A DNA stretch of 64,000 nucleotides from Duganella zoogloeoides (GTDB taxonomy: Bacteria > Pseudomonadota > Gammaproteobacteria > Burkholderiales > Burkholderiaceae_D). The translations under genes were made by a program, and so were the position numbers. Location: the NCBI RefSeq assembly GCF_034479515.1, contig NZ_CP140152.1:5642001-5706000 (forward strand), in the 5' to 3' direction. The notes beneath the pieces are model-generated. The model saw only the letters and a program-made list of their open reading frames with translations, was not told where the DNA came from and ran no database searches. The stretch's first letter is position 1. Each line of letters begins with the position of its first letter. This document shows, one piece after another, positions 33,981-42,032 of the stretch.

Positions 33981-35042
33981 ATGAAAAAATCTCTCGTGGC
34001 CCTGGCACTTACCGGCACGCTCGCTGGCGCCTCATGCGGCGTGCATGCGCAATCGTCGGTGTCCATTTACGGCACGCTCGATGCCGGCATTGCCAATCGC
34101 AGCGGCCCCAACACGCCCACCGTGGTGGGCAAGCGCGACAACAATAAGCTGGGTTTTCGCGGCGTCGAAGACCTGGGCAGCGGCCTGAAGGCCCTGTTCC
34201 AGCTCGAGATCCGCTACGAGCCCGATACCGGCACCATCGAAAGCAACTCCCGGCCGCTGTTCCAGGGCCAGTCGCGGGTGGGCCTGCAAGGAGACTTCGG
34301 CACGGTGCGTCTCGGCCGCGGCCTGACTGCCTTCCAGGAAACCAGCACCGGGTACGAACCCTGGAGCGGCATGCCTGCCGTGGCCGGTTACCAGACCGAC
34401 CTGCAAGTGGCCGGCTACACCAGCGACCCGCTCAGCCCGGCCGGCAACTCGCTCAACCGCTTCTCCAACGCCGTGTTCTACAACACGCCGCTGATCGCCG
34501 GCATCTTCCAGCTCAACGTCACGGTGGCGTCCAAGGAAGCCAACAACAACCCGGCCATTATCGGCCGGGGCACCGCGCTGGCGCCGCAATTCCCGGCCAA
34601 CAGCCAGGCGGCCGTGGTGCCATACTCGGTCAGCGCCACGGCCACACAAGGCAAGTTTTCCGCCTACGCCGCCTACGAGCGCAACGCGGTGGACACCACG
34701 CTGTGGTCGGTGGGCGGCTGGTTCAAGCCGATCGAGCCGCTCAAGCTGATGGCCACGTACCAGAAGCAGGACCAGGAAGAAAGCGTGCTCATCAATCCTG
34801 AAACCAAGGGCTGGGTGCTGGGCGCCAACTACGTGCTCGGTGCGGGGCTGATCCGGGCCGGCTATGGCCAGAAACGTCCGGACAACCAGTTCAATGATCC
34901 GGGCATCGCCAAAACGCGCCAGTACTCGATCGGTTACGACTACAACCTGTCGCCGCGTACGTACCTGTATGCGGATGCCACGCGCAAGAAAGCGGTCACC
35001 GCGTTCAACTTCGTCAGCGTCGGCATCCACCACAACTTCTGA
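33981..35042 (+). CDS. Gram-negative porin (betaproteobacterial Omp type)
   Basis: This 353-residue protein has a signal peptide (MKKSLVALALTGTLAGASCGVHAQ) and mature start SSVSIYGTLDAGI, the standard opening of 16-strand betaproteobacterial porins. LGFRGVEDLGSGLKALFQLE and GDFGTVRLGRG follow, and the terminal strand ends VSVGIHHNF with C-terminal Phe. It forms trimeric diffusion channels in the outer membrane. A strong ribosome site precedes it and an intrinsic terminator follows, so it is a single-gene transcript. Confidence 0.95.
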   Translation: MKKSLVALALTGTLAGASCGVHAQSSVSIYGTLDAGIANRSGPNTPTVVGKRDNNKLGFRGVEDLGSGLKALFQLEIRYEPDTGTIESNSRPLFQGQSRVGLQGDFGTVRLGRGLTAFQETSTGYEPWSGMPAVAGYQTDLQVAGYTSDPLSPAGNSLNRFSNAVFYNTPLIAGIFQLNVTVASKEANNNPAIIGRGTALAPQFPANSQAAVVPYSVSATATQGKFSAYAAYERNAVDTTLWSVGGWFKPIEPLKLMATYQKQDQEESVLINPETKGWVLGANYVLGAGLIRAGYGQKRPDNQFNDPGIAKTRQYSIGYDYNLSPRTYLYADATRKKAVTAFNFVSVGIHHNF

Positions 35043-35060
35043 CGGCTGCACGGGCAAGCA

Positions 35061-35090
35061 CGGACAAGGGCAACCTTGTCCGTCTTTTTT
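35061..35090 (+). terminator. Intrinsic terminator after porin
   Basis: CGGACAAGG-GCAA-CCTTGTCCG forms a 9-bp perfect stem with a tetraloop, followed by TCTTTTTT. It lies 19 bases past the porin stop. Confidence 0.93.
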
Positions 35091-35146
35091 GCCCGGGTCG
35101 GGTAGAATGGTCGGCTAGTTCCCACCCCGATTTCGATAGAGCAGCC

Positions 35147-35815
35147 ATGACCGTCCCACTGGATTCCACACTAGTCGCGCAGTACCTCACCGAGCATCCG
35201 AATTTCTTCGTCGAACACGCCGATTTGCTCGGTGAAATCAAGCTCGCCAGCCCCATGATGGGCCGCACCGTCTCGCTGCAGGAACGGCAAATGGAAGTGA
35301 TGCGCGAGAAATACAAGACGCTGGAACTGCGCATGAGCAACCTGATGCGCCTGGCGTCGGAAAACGAAGCCATCGCCAACAAGTTCCACCGCTGGACCAA
35401 GGTGCTGCTGGAAGCGGAAGATGTGGGTTCCATGCCACACTCGGTGGTCAGCGGCCTGAAATCCGCGTTCGACGTGCCGCAAGTGACCGTTCGCCTGTGG
35501 AATACCGCGCCCGACTACGCCGACGAATGGTTCACCAAGGGCGTGACCGAAGATGTGCGCATCTTCGCCAACAGCCTGCTGTCCCCTTACTGCGGCAGCA
35601 ACAAGGATTTTGAAGCCGTACGCTGGCTCGATGACTCGGCCAGCGTGGTTTCCACCGTGATCATCCCGCTGCGCAAGACCGGCGACAAGCAGGCTTTCGG
35701 TCTGCTGGTGATGGGTTCGGCCGATGCCAACCGCTTCACCTCGCTGATGGCTACCGACTTCCTGGTCCACATGGGCGAAACCAGCAGCACCGCCCTGGCC
35801 TGGCTGCTGGCCTGA
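35147..35815 (+). CDS. DUF484 family protein
   Basis: This 222-residue protein opens with the diagnostic QYLTEHPNFFVEHADLLGEI segment, then a coiled-coil (RQMEVMREKYKTLELRMSNL) and a GAF-like domain to the end. DUF484 proteins of unknown function are normally encoded directly upstream of xerC, as here (2-base gap). No enzymatic motif is visible. A ligand- or partner-sensing role is only inferred from the GAF-like fold. Confidence 0.92.
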   Translation: MTVPLDSTLVAQYLTEHPNFFVEHADLLGEIKLASPMMGRTVSLQERQMEVMREKYKTLELRMSNLMRLASENEAIANKFHRWTKVLLEAEDVGSMPHSVVSGLKSAFDVPQVTVRLWNTAPDYADEWFTKGVTEDVRIFANSLLSPYCGSNKDFEAVRWLDDSASVVSTVIIPLRKTGDKQAFGLLVMGSADANRFTSLMATDFLVHMGETSSTALAWLLA

Positions 35816-35817
35816 CC

Positions 35818-36879
35818 ATGGCGGGCGCGCGCGCCGTGGGGACAGCGCAGGTACAGGCCGCCGAGACTGCCGGTCCGACGGCAAACCCCGCGCCTGCCGC
35901 GCCCGGCGCACCTGCTGCGGCGCCTGCCGCTGCCCCAGCAGCAGACTGCGACCGGATCGCCGACTACCTGGCGCACCTGCGCCACGGCCGGCAATTATCG
36001 GCCAACACCACCGCCGCCTACGGCCGCGACCTGGTCGAACTGCGCACGCTGGCCGAGGGCCGCGACTGGACCGATATCGATCATTTCCTGGTTCGCCGCC
36101 TGACGTCGAAGCTGCATGCGCGCGAACTCGATCCGCGTTCGATTGCCCGCAAGCTCTCGAGCTGGCGCGGCTTTTTCGACTGGCTCGGTACCCAGACCAC
36201 CCTCGCCGCCAACCCGGTGCAAGGCGTGCGCGCCCCCAAGCGCGCCAAGACTTTGCCACGGGCGCTGTCGGTGGACGACGCCGTCCAGCTGGTGGCGCCG
36301 TCCCCTATGCAGCTGCGCGCTGCCGGCAGCGATGGCAAGGGCGGCGCAGAACCGGCCGAACTCTGCAACCGCGCCATGTTCGAGTTGCTGTATTCCAGCG
36401 GCTTGCGGGTATCGGAAATGGCCGGCCTCGACATCACGCCTGGCAAGGATGCGCTCGGCTGGGTAGTGCTGGAAAACCGTGAAGTAATCGTGACCGGCAA
36501 GGGCAACAAGCGCCGCGTGGTGCCGGTGGGCAGCGCGGCAATGACCGCACTGGCGGCCTGGCTGGCGGTGCGCCCCGCTCCCGCCGACGGCAGTGCCGCC
36601 TTGTTTTTAAGCACGCGCGGCACCCGCGTATCGCCACGCGTGATCCAGCAGCGCTTGCAGGCGCACGGCGTGGCCAGCGGCGCACCGGTGCACGTGCACC
36701 CGCACATGTTGCGCCACTCGTTCGCCTCGCACGTGCTGCAATCGTCGGGCGACCTGCGGGCGGTGCAGGACATGCTGGGGCATGCCAGCATCAGTTCCAC
36801 CCAGGTATACACGGCGCTCGACTTCCAGCACCTGGCCGAGGTGTACGACAAAGCGCATCCGCGCGCCAAGATCAAATAA
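35818..36879 (+). CDS. xerC: Tyrosine recombinase XerC
   Basis: This 353-residue site-specific recombinase acts with XerD at dif to resolve chromosome dimers. All catalytic residues are present: Arg197 (SSGLRVSE), Lys228 (TGKGNKRR), His296/Arg299 (HPHMLRH), His322 (LGHASI) and Tyr331 (STQVYT). The SAM-like core-binding domain spans about 44-125. The first 42 residues are an Ala/Pro-rich extension not usual for XerC, so a start nearer residue 44 cannot be excluded, although no suitable ATG is seen there. DUF484 directly upstream marks this as the housekeeping gene, not a phage integrase. Confidence 0.93.
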   Translation: MAGARAVGTAQVQAAETAGPTANPAPAAPGAPAAAPAAAPAADCDRIADYLAHLRHGRQLSANTTAAYGRDLVELRTLAEGRDWTDIDHFLVRRLTSKLHARELDPRSIARKLSSWRGFFDWLGTQTTLAANPVQGVRAPKRAKTLPRALSVDDAVQLVAPSPMQLRAAGSDGKGGAEPAELCNRAMFELLYSSGLRVSEMAGLDITPGKDALGWVVLENREVIVTGKGNKRRVVPVGSAAMTALAAWLAVRPAPADGSAALFLSTRGTRVSPRVIQQRLQAHGVASGAPVHVHPHMLRHSFASHVLQSSGDLRAVQDMLGHASISSTQVYTALDFQHLAEVYDKAHPRAKIK

Positions 36880-37012
36880 GCTGCTCGACGTACTGACGCG
36901 CCTCAATCGGACGAAACATGGTTCCGATTAATTTTCCGGCATAATCAGCGATTGCATTTTTGCACTTGATCCCCATCTAGGGGGCCCACACACCAGACTG
37001 GCGCGCGCGCAT

Positions 37013-38074
37013 ATGATACCTACCACGATCCTGACCGGCTTTCTTGGCGCCGGCAAGACCACGCTGCTCAACCGCATCCTGCAGGAACCGCACGGCATGC
37101 GCATTGCCGTGATTGAAAACGAGTTCGGCCAGGAAAACATCGACAATGAAATCCTGGTCCAGGACAGCGGCGAGCAAATCGTCGAAATGAACAATGGCTG
37201 CATCTGCTGCACCGTGCGCGGCGACCTGATCGTGGCGCTGTCCAGCCTGGCGCAGAAGCGCGAAGCCGGCGAGCTCACGTTTGATCGGGTGGTCATCGAA
37301 ACCACCGGCCTGGCCAATCCGGGTCCGGTGGCGCAAACTTTCTTCGTGGACGAAGAAGTAGGCGCTCACTTCATGCTCGACGCCGTGGTCACGGTGGTCG
37401 ATGCGCGCCACGCGATGGACCAGCTGGACCAGCACGAGGAAGCCCAGCGCCAGGTGGGTTTTGCCGACAAGCTGCTGCTCTCGAAAACCGACCTGGTCAC
37501 GCCGGAAGAACTGGCCACGCTGACCGCGCGCCTGAAACGCATCAACCCGCGCGCGCCGATCAGCACCGCCGACTTCGGTCGCGCGCCGCTGGCCGAGGTG
37601 ATGGACCTGAAAGGCTTCAACCTCAACGACAAGCTCGAGCTCGATCCGGATTTCCTGGCCACCGACCAGACCCATGACGACGACCACGTGCATGACGAAC
37701 ATTGCGGCCACAACCATGGTCATGACCACGGCCATGATCACGGGCACGAGCATAACCACCATCACGGCCACCATAGCGACGACATCGCCGCGTTTGTCTT
37801 CAAGAGCACGCGCCCGTTCGACACTGCCAAGCTCGACGAATTCCTCGGCGGGCTGGTCAATGTCTATGGTCCTCGCATGCTGCGCTATAAAGGCGTATTG
37901 TTAATGCAGGATGCCGATCGCAAGGTGGTGTTCCAGGGCGTGCACCAGATCATGGGCAGCGACCTTGGCGCCAAGTGGGGCGAAAACGAGGTCCGTGGCA
38001 GCAAAATGGTATTTATAGGTAAAAATCTGCCAAAAGATATCTTTATTAGCGGATTAGAACAATGTCTGGTATAA
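37013..38074 (+). CDS. CobW/COG0523-type GTPase, probable zinc metallochaperone
   Basis: This 353-residue G3E GTPase has the Walker A motif GFLGAGKTT (9-17) and the metal-binding C-x-C-C motif CICC (63-66). NKxD is present as SKTD. A His/Asp-rich loop at about 225-256 has many His (HNHGHDHGHDHGHEHNHHHG) and a CobW C-terminal domain follows. Such proteins (ZigA/ZNG1-like) insert Zn or another metal into client enzymes. dksA follows 146 bases downstream, also a metal-related gene in many bacteria. No convincing Zur box was found in the 133 bases upstream. Confidence 0.9.
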   Translation: MIPTTILTGFLGAGKTTLLNRILQEPHGMRIAVIENEFGQENIDNEILVQDSGEQIVEMNNGCICCTVRGDLIVALSSLAQKREAGELTFDRVVIETTGLANPGPVAQTFFVDEEVGAHFMLDAVVTVVDARHAMDQLDQHEEAQRQVGFADKLLLSKTDLVTPEELATLTARLKRINPRAPISTADFGRAPLAEVMDLKGFNLNDKLELDPDFLATDQTHDDDHVHDEHCGHNHGHDHGHDHGHEHNHHHGHHSDDIAAFVFKSTRPFDTAKLDEFLGGLVNVYGPRMLRYKGVLLMQDADRKVVFQGVHQIMGSDLGAKWGENEVRGSKMVFIGKNLPKDIFISGLEQCLV

Positions 38075-38220
38075 ACTATCCGGGTTTTGTGGGGATAGCA
38101 TAAACACCACACCATCTGCAAGCTGGCAAGCCCACTGGCGGATACCGGTGCAGCGCAACGGCCTGGGGCCCTTCTGCTGATCAATTTGAAAACTCTGTCG
38201 TATCGAAGGTAAGCGAAGTT

Positions 38221-38664
38221 ATGACCACTAAAACTAATAAATCGACCGCAGCCGAACGCATCCTGACCGAAGAAGAAATTCTCAAGATGGATGAGAAGGA
38301 CTACATGAACCCGGCGCAGATGGCGTTTTTCAAGGCGAAACTGCAACAGCTTGAAAAAGAGCTGCTCAAGAACGCCGGCGAAACCACCGAGCACCTGCGC
38401 GAAACCGTGCTGGTCCCCGATCCGGCCGACCGCGCCACCATCGAGGAAGAGCACGCGCTGGAACTGCGCACGCGCGACCGCGAGCGCAAGCTGCTCAAAA
38501 AAGTCCAGCAATCGATCGTGGCCATCGACGGCGGCGACTACGGCTGGTGCGAAGAGACCGGCGAGCCGATCGGCATCCCGCGCCTGATCGCCCGCCCGAC
38601 CGCCACGCTGTCGCTGGAAGCGCAGCAGCGCCGCGAACTGAAGCAAAAGCTGTACGGCGATTAA
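38221..38664 (+). CDS. dksA: RNA polymerase-binding transcription factor DksA, Cys-poor type
   Basis: This 147-residue coiled-coil factor enters the RNA polymerase secondary channel and works with (p)ppGpp. The coiled-coil tip motif D67-x-x-D70-x-A72 is intact. The zinc-finger region reads GWCEETGEPIGIPRLIARPT ATLSLEAQ. Only Cys110 of the four canonical zinc cysteines remains, so the protein should fold without Zn. This pattern is common in beta- and alphaproteobacteria and resembles the zinc-independent DksA2 of Pseudomonas. It lies between the CobW-type chaperone and hslVU and is followed by a strong terminator. Confidence 0.95.
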   Translation: MTTKTNKSTAAERILTEEEILKMDEKDYMNPAQMAFFKAKLQQLEKELLKNAGETTEHLRETVLVPDPADRATIEEEHALELRTRDRERKLLKKVQQSIVAIDGGDYGWCEETGEPIGIPRLIARPTATLSLEAQQRRELKQKLYGD

Positions 38665-38684
38665 CCGCCGAGCAACACCTACCC

Positions 38685-38717
38685 AAGCACGCGCCTAATC
38701 CCCGCGTGCTTTTTTTT
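38685..38717 (+). terminator. Intrinsic terminator after dksA
   Basis: AAGCACGCG and CGCGTGCTT form a 9-bp perfect stem around a short loop, and the stem runs into eight Ts. It separates dksA from hslVU. Confidence 0.92.
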
Positions 38718-38822
38718 GCCCTGGCGCCGTGCAGGGCCCGGGGATTGCAATTGCGTTTTCCGTCCCCATTTCCCCCTTCAAGACGCAGTGCGGCATCAAC
38801 CAACTGAACATTCGAGGTCAAC

Positions 38823-39365
38823 ATGGAACAATTTCACGGCACCACCATCTTGTGCGTGCGGCGCGGCAAGGAAGTCGCGCTCGGCGGCGATGGCCAGGTC
38901 ACGCTCGGCAACATCGTCATGAAGGGCACGGCCCGCAAGGTGCGCAAGGTGTATAACGGCAAGGTCCTGGTCGGCTTCGCCGGCGGCACCGCCGACGCCT
39001 TCACCCTGCTCGACCGCTTCGAAGGCAAGCTGGAAAAACACCAGGGCAACCTGCTGCGCGCCTCGGTCGAACTGGCCAAGGACTGGCGCACCGACCGCGT
39101 GCTGCGCCGCCTCGAAGCGATGCTGCTGGTGGCCGACAGCGAATCGACCCTGGTGATCACCGGTAACGGCGACGTGCTCGAGCCCGAAGACGGCGTGGGT
39201 GCGATCGGCTCGGGCGGCACCTACGCCCAGTCCGCCGCCAAGGCGCTGGTAGAAAATACGGAACTCTCACCTGCGGAAGTAGTCAAAAAATCACTGACGA
39301 TCGCCGGCCAGTTGTGCATCTACACCAACTTAAACCACATCATCGAAACACTGGAACCCGCATGA
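38823..39365 (+). CDS. hslV: ATP-dependent protease subunit HslV
   Basis: This 180-residue proteasome-beta-like peptidase forms double hexamers with HslU. The N-terminal MEQFHG is removed to expose the catalytic Thr (TTILCVRRG). GDGQVTLGN and the [11 protein letters not shown] segment are typical. The stop overlaps the hslU start (ATGA), so the two subunits are translationally coupled. Heat-shock control is expected from the family, but no sigma-32 promoter was fixed. Confidence 0.97.
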   Translation: MEQFHGTTILCVRRGKEVALGGDGQVTLGNIVMKGTARKVRKVYNGKVLVGFAGGTADAFTLLDRFEGKLEKHQGNLLRASVELAKDWRTDRVLRRLEAMLLVADSESTLVITGNGDVLEPEDGVGAIGSGGTYAQSAAKALVENTELSPAEVVKKSLTIAGQLCIYTNLNHIIETLEPA

Positions 39366-40708
39366 ACATGACTCCCCAGGAAATCGTCGGCGAACTCGAC
39401 AAACACGTGGTCGGCCAGGGCAAGGCCAAGAAGGCAGTGGCGATCGCCCTGCGCAACCGCTGGCGCCGCCAGCAGGTCGAAGAACCGCTGCGCCACGAAA
39501 TCACGCCCAAGAACATTCTCATGATCGGCCCTACCGGCGTCGGTAAAACCGAGATCGCGCGGCGCCTGGCCAAGCTGGCCGATGCGCCGTTCATCAAGAT
39601 CGAAGCCACCAAGTTTACCGAAGTCGGTTACGTGGGCCGCGACGTCGATACCATCATCCGCGACCTGATCGACATCGGCATCAAGCAAACCCGCCTGGCC
39701 GAAATGGCCAAGGTGCGCGCACGCGCCGAAGACGCGGCGGAAGACCGCGTACTGGACATCCTGCTGCCGCCGCCGCGCGACTTCGGCTTCCAGCCTAGCA
39801 ACAGCACTGCGGCCGACGCACCGAAGGAAGGCGACAGCACGCGCCAGACCTTCCGCAAGCGCCTGCGCCAGGGTGAGCTCGACGACAAGGAAATCGAAAT
39901 CGAGATTGCCGACGCCGGTCCGCAAATGGAAATCATGGCGCCGCCGGGTATGGAAGAAATGACCGAGCAGATCAAGTCGATGTTCTCGGGCATTGGCAAC
40001 ACGCGTAAAAAAGCACGCAAGGTCAAGATCCGCGAGGCGATGAAGTTCCTGGTCGACGAAGAAGCCGCCAAGCTGATCAACGATGAGGAAATGAAGCAGA
40101 AGGCGATCCAGAACGTCGAGCAGAACGGCATCGTGTTCCTCGACGAAATCGACAAGATCGCTACCCGTTCCGAAATCGGCGGTGGCGATGTTTCGCGCGC
40201 CGGCGTGCAGCGCGACCTGCTGCCGCTGGTGGAAGGCACCACGGTCAACACCAAGTACGGCATGATCCGCACCGACCACATCCTGTTCATCGCGTCGGGC
40301 GCATTCCACCTGGCCAAGCCATCGGACCTGATCCCCGAGTTGCAGGGCCGCTTCCCGATCCGGGTGGAGCTGGAATCGCTGTCGATTGCCGATTTCGAAC
40401 GCATTCTGACCAGCACCGATGCGTGCCTGACCAAACAGTACGAGGCGCTGCTGGCCACCGAAGACGTTAAAATCGAGTTTTCGCAGGAAGGCATCACGCG
40501 CCTGGCGGAGATCGCGTTCTCGGTCAACGAGCGCACCGAAAACATCGGCGCGCGCCGCCTGTACACGGTGATGGAAAAGCTGCTGGAAGAAGTGTCGTTC
40601 TCCGCCAGCGAAACCAGCGGCAAGGTCGTCACGATCGACGCCGCCTATGTCAACGAGCGGCTCGATGCGCTGGCAGTCAACGAAGACCTTTCCCGCTACG
40701 TCCTGTAA
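39362..40708 (+). CDS. hslU: HslU ATPase subunit of the HslVU protease
   Basis: This 448-residue AAA+ unfoldase starts [20 protein letters not shown]. Walker A GPTGVGKT lies at 56-63 and Walker B is in [12 protein letters not shown]. The I-domain insertion lies between them, and the sensor-2 region is near [15 protein letters not shown]. The C-terminal DLSRYVL ends in the hydrophobic tail that docks into HslV. Length is normal. Confidence 0.97.
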   Translation: MNMTPQEIVGELDKHVVGQGKAKKAVAIALRNRWRRQQVEEPLRHEITPKNILMIGPTGVGKTEIARRLAKLADAPFIKIEATKFTEVGYVGRDVDTIIRDLIDIGIKQTRLAEMAKVRARAEDAAEDRVLDILLPPPRDFGFQPSNSTAADAPKEGDSTRQTFRKRLRQGELDDKEIEIEIADAGPQMEIMAPPGMEEMTEQIKSMFSGIGNTRKKARKVKIREAMKFLVDEEAAKLINDEEMKQKAIQNVEQNGIVFLDEIDKIATRSEIGGGDVSRAGVQRDLLPLVEGTTVNTKYGMIRTDHILFIASGAFHLAKPSDLIPELQGRFPIRVELESLSIADFERILTSTDACLTKQYEALLATEDVKIEFSQEGITRLAEIAFSVNERTENIGARRLYTVMEKLLEEVSFSASETSGKVVTIDAAYVNERLDALAVNEDLSRYVL

Positions 40709-40709
40709 C

Positions 40710-40761
40710 ATGGAAGCTCGCAAACCTACTGCGCGGCCCGCTACGGTTTTCAAGCTTCCAT
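40710..40761 (+). repeat. Imperfect inverted repeat between hslU and a small gene
   Basis: Arms 40710-40726 and 40745-40761 pair over 17 positions with about three mismatches (ATGGAAGCT and AGCTTCCAT at the outer ends) around an 18-base loop. The hairpin ends immediately before the AGGAG ribosome site of the next gene and has no T tract. It may be a processing or translation-control structure rather than a terminator. Confidence 0.55.
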
Positions 40762-40773
40762 AGGAGTTAAGTG

Positions 40774-40986
40774 ATGGCGAACAAAGCACTGGCAACGCGG
40801 CAAAAGAAACAGATCGCGCCCACGCGGGTGCCGCCATCGCCGCCGCCGCGCAATCCGGTGGCGGTCGCCGCCAAGGCGCGCGCCGGTGGCGCCGGGCCGC
40901 ATGCCAAGCCGCAGTCCACCGAGCGCCAGGCGGCCAAGCGGCTGCTGGCCAAAATCGATCCCAAGGCGGACCCCGACCAGGCATAA
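40774..40986 (+). CDS. Small basic hypothetical protein
   Basis: This 70-residue protein begins MANKALATRQKKQIAPTRVP and is rich in Ala, Pro, Lys and Arg, with no helix long enough for a membrane segment. AGGAG lies 7 bases before the ATG, and the GTG one codon earlier is less likely. It is probably read through from hslU. Composition suggests a disordered, nucleic acid-binding protein, but no family is recognised. Confidence 0.6.
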   Translation: MANKALATRQKKQIAPTRVPPSPPPRNPVAVAAKARAGGAGPHAKPQSTERQAAKRLLAKIDPKADPDQA

Positions 40987-41021
40987 AAAAGGCCTCGAAA
41001 CACGTTGCCGTGTTCGAGGCC
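40985..41021 (-). terminator. Intrinsic terminator for minus-strand transcription
   Basis: GGCCTCGAA(A)CACG pairs with CGTGTTCGAGGCC over 13 bp with one bulged base and a TTGC loop. On the minus strand it is followed by six Ts, whereas the plus-strand side has no T tract. It lies 10 bases beyond the stop of the small minus-strand frame at 41032-41145, implying real transcription of that strand. Confidence 0.75.
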
Positions 41022-41031
41022 CTTGCTGGAA

Positions 41032-41145
41032 TTAGTCTGGATCTGCGGCGGACGCCGGTGCTGGCGTCGGCTCGCTATCCATGCAAGCAGTGTCCTCCCA
41101 TTTCCTGCCCAGTCCTAGCGGATTGTCCCAGGCATCACTTTTCAC
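41032..41145 (-). CDS. Possible 37-residue small protein
   Basis: A GTG-initiated frame encodes MKSDAWDNPLGLGRKWEDTA, a Cys, then an acidic Ser/Pro/Ala tail ending in Asp-Pro-Asp. A weak AGG lies 5 bases upstream, and a strong terminator follows the stop on the same strand. The frame is open further upstream but becomes unlike a protein start there. No family is recognised. It could equally be the body of a small RNA. Confidence 0.4.
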   Translation of the reverse strand: MKSDAWDNPLGLGRKWEDTACMDSEPTPAPASAADPD

Positions 41146-41152
41146 TACGCCT

Positions 41153-41171
41153 GGTATCGTGCTACGATACC
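41153..41171. promoter_or_regulatory. 19-bp perfect palindrome, candidate operator
   Basis: GGTATCGT-GCT-ACGATACC has 8-base perfect arms and a 3-base centre. It lies 23 bases upstream of the XRE regulator's ATG and 7 bases upstream of the divergent 37-codon frame, as expected of a site for autoregulation. Confidence 0.6.
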
Positions 41172-41194
41172 TTATCAAACCGACCAGGCGGACC

Positions 41195-41938
41195 ATGAGC
41201 TCTCCCGAATTGCTGTTGCAGGTGTTGCGCACGCAGATGCGCACCGCCGGCGTCACCTACAAAATGCTGGCCGAGCGCATCGGCATGAGCGAATCGAGCG
41301 TCAAGCGCATGTTCGGCCAGCAAGATATGGCGCTCTCGCGGCTGGCCCAGATCTGCAAGGCTGCCGGCGTGCCGATGGAAGACGTGCTGCGCGGCGCCGC
41401 CGACGCCACCCCGCAAACCGACGCCCTCACCCTCACCCAGGAAAAAGCGCTGCTGGCGCACCCGCATCTGCTCCTGATGGCGATCTGCTGCCTTGGCCAC
41501 TGGACCGTGGAGCAGGTACTGGAAACCTACACCCTCACCGAACCCGAATGCATCATGCTGCTGGCCGAACTGGACCGGCTGGGCGTGATCGAATTGAAAC
41601 CGCTGAACCGCTACCGGCTGCGCGTTTCGAACGCCTTCCGCTGGCTGCCGGACGGCCCGGTGCAGCAATTCTTCCGCGACCACGCGGTCAGCGATTACTT
41701 CAGCGGCAGCTTCGACGGCGCCGGCGAAACCCTGCTGTGCCTGCCTGCGCGGCTATCGCTGCCAAGCGCCCAGGAACTGGTGGGCCGCATCCAGCAACTG
41801 GCCGGCGAACTGGCCCGCCTGCACCAGGGCGACCGCAAACTGGCGCCAGGCGACCGCGACGGTTTCACCCTGCTGGTCGGTTTCCGGTCATGGGAATTCG
41901 CCGCCTTCACCGCCCTGCGCCGCGCCGAAACCCGCTAA
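41195..41938 (+). CDS. XRE-family helix-turn-helix regulator
   Basis: This 247-residue protein has an N-terminal HTH (about 5-62: LAERIGMSESSVKRMFGQQD, SRLAQICKAAGVPMEDVL) and a C-terminal domain of about 180 residues. The C-terminal part has a winged-helix-like segment (TLTEPECIMLLAELDRLGVIELKP) and no recognised ligand motif. The ATG at 41195 lies downstream of the palindrome. An upstream frame is rejected because it runs through the palindrome. The gene is monocistronic and ends at an inverted repeat shared with the convergent patatin gene. Confidence 0.85.
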   Translation: MSSPELLLQVLRTQMRTAGVTYKMLAERIGMSESSVKRMFGQQDMALSRLAQICKAAGVPMEDVLRGAADATPQTDALTLTQEKALLAHPHLLLMAICCLGHWTVEQVLETYTLTEPECIMLLAELDRLGVIELKPLNRYRLRVSNAFRWLPDGPVQQFFRDHAVSDYFSGSFDGAGETLLCLPARLSLPSAQELVGRIQQLAGELARLHQGDRKLAPGDRDGFTLLVGFRSWEFAAFTALRRAETR

Positions 41939-41939
41939 G

Positions 41940-42021
41940 TTCGGGGTCAGTGCCGACATTTGGACACGAGCACAGCTTATAGCGCTTGAGGCCGTGTCCG
42001 AATGTCGGCACTGACCCCGAA
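41940..42021. repeat. REP-like 82-bp inverted repeat between convergent genes
   Basis: Arms of 28 bases (41940-41967 and 41994-42021, TTCGGGGTCAGTGCCGACAT at the outer end) match with a single mismatch around a 26-base loop. The element fills most of the gap between the XRE and patatin stops. There is no T tract. It resembles an extragenic palindromic repeat, and no second copy exists in the window. Confidence 0.75.
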
Positions 42022-42032
42022 GTCGGATGCAC

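Noticed and set aside
33767..34147. Coding frame overlapping the porin start
   Set aside because: It runs from the non-coding leader into the porin in another frame, and its sequence is not protein-like.
35818..36879. Integrase of a mobile element
   Set aside because: The recombinase follows DUF484, has XerC motifs and no attachment repeats, phage or transfer genes nearby, so it is the housekeeping XerC.
36880..37012. Zur box upstream of the CobW-type gene
   Set aside because: No A/T-rich palindrome of the Zur type could be found in this gap.
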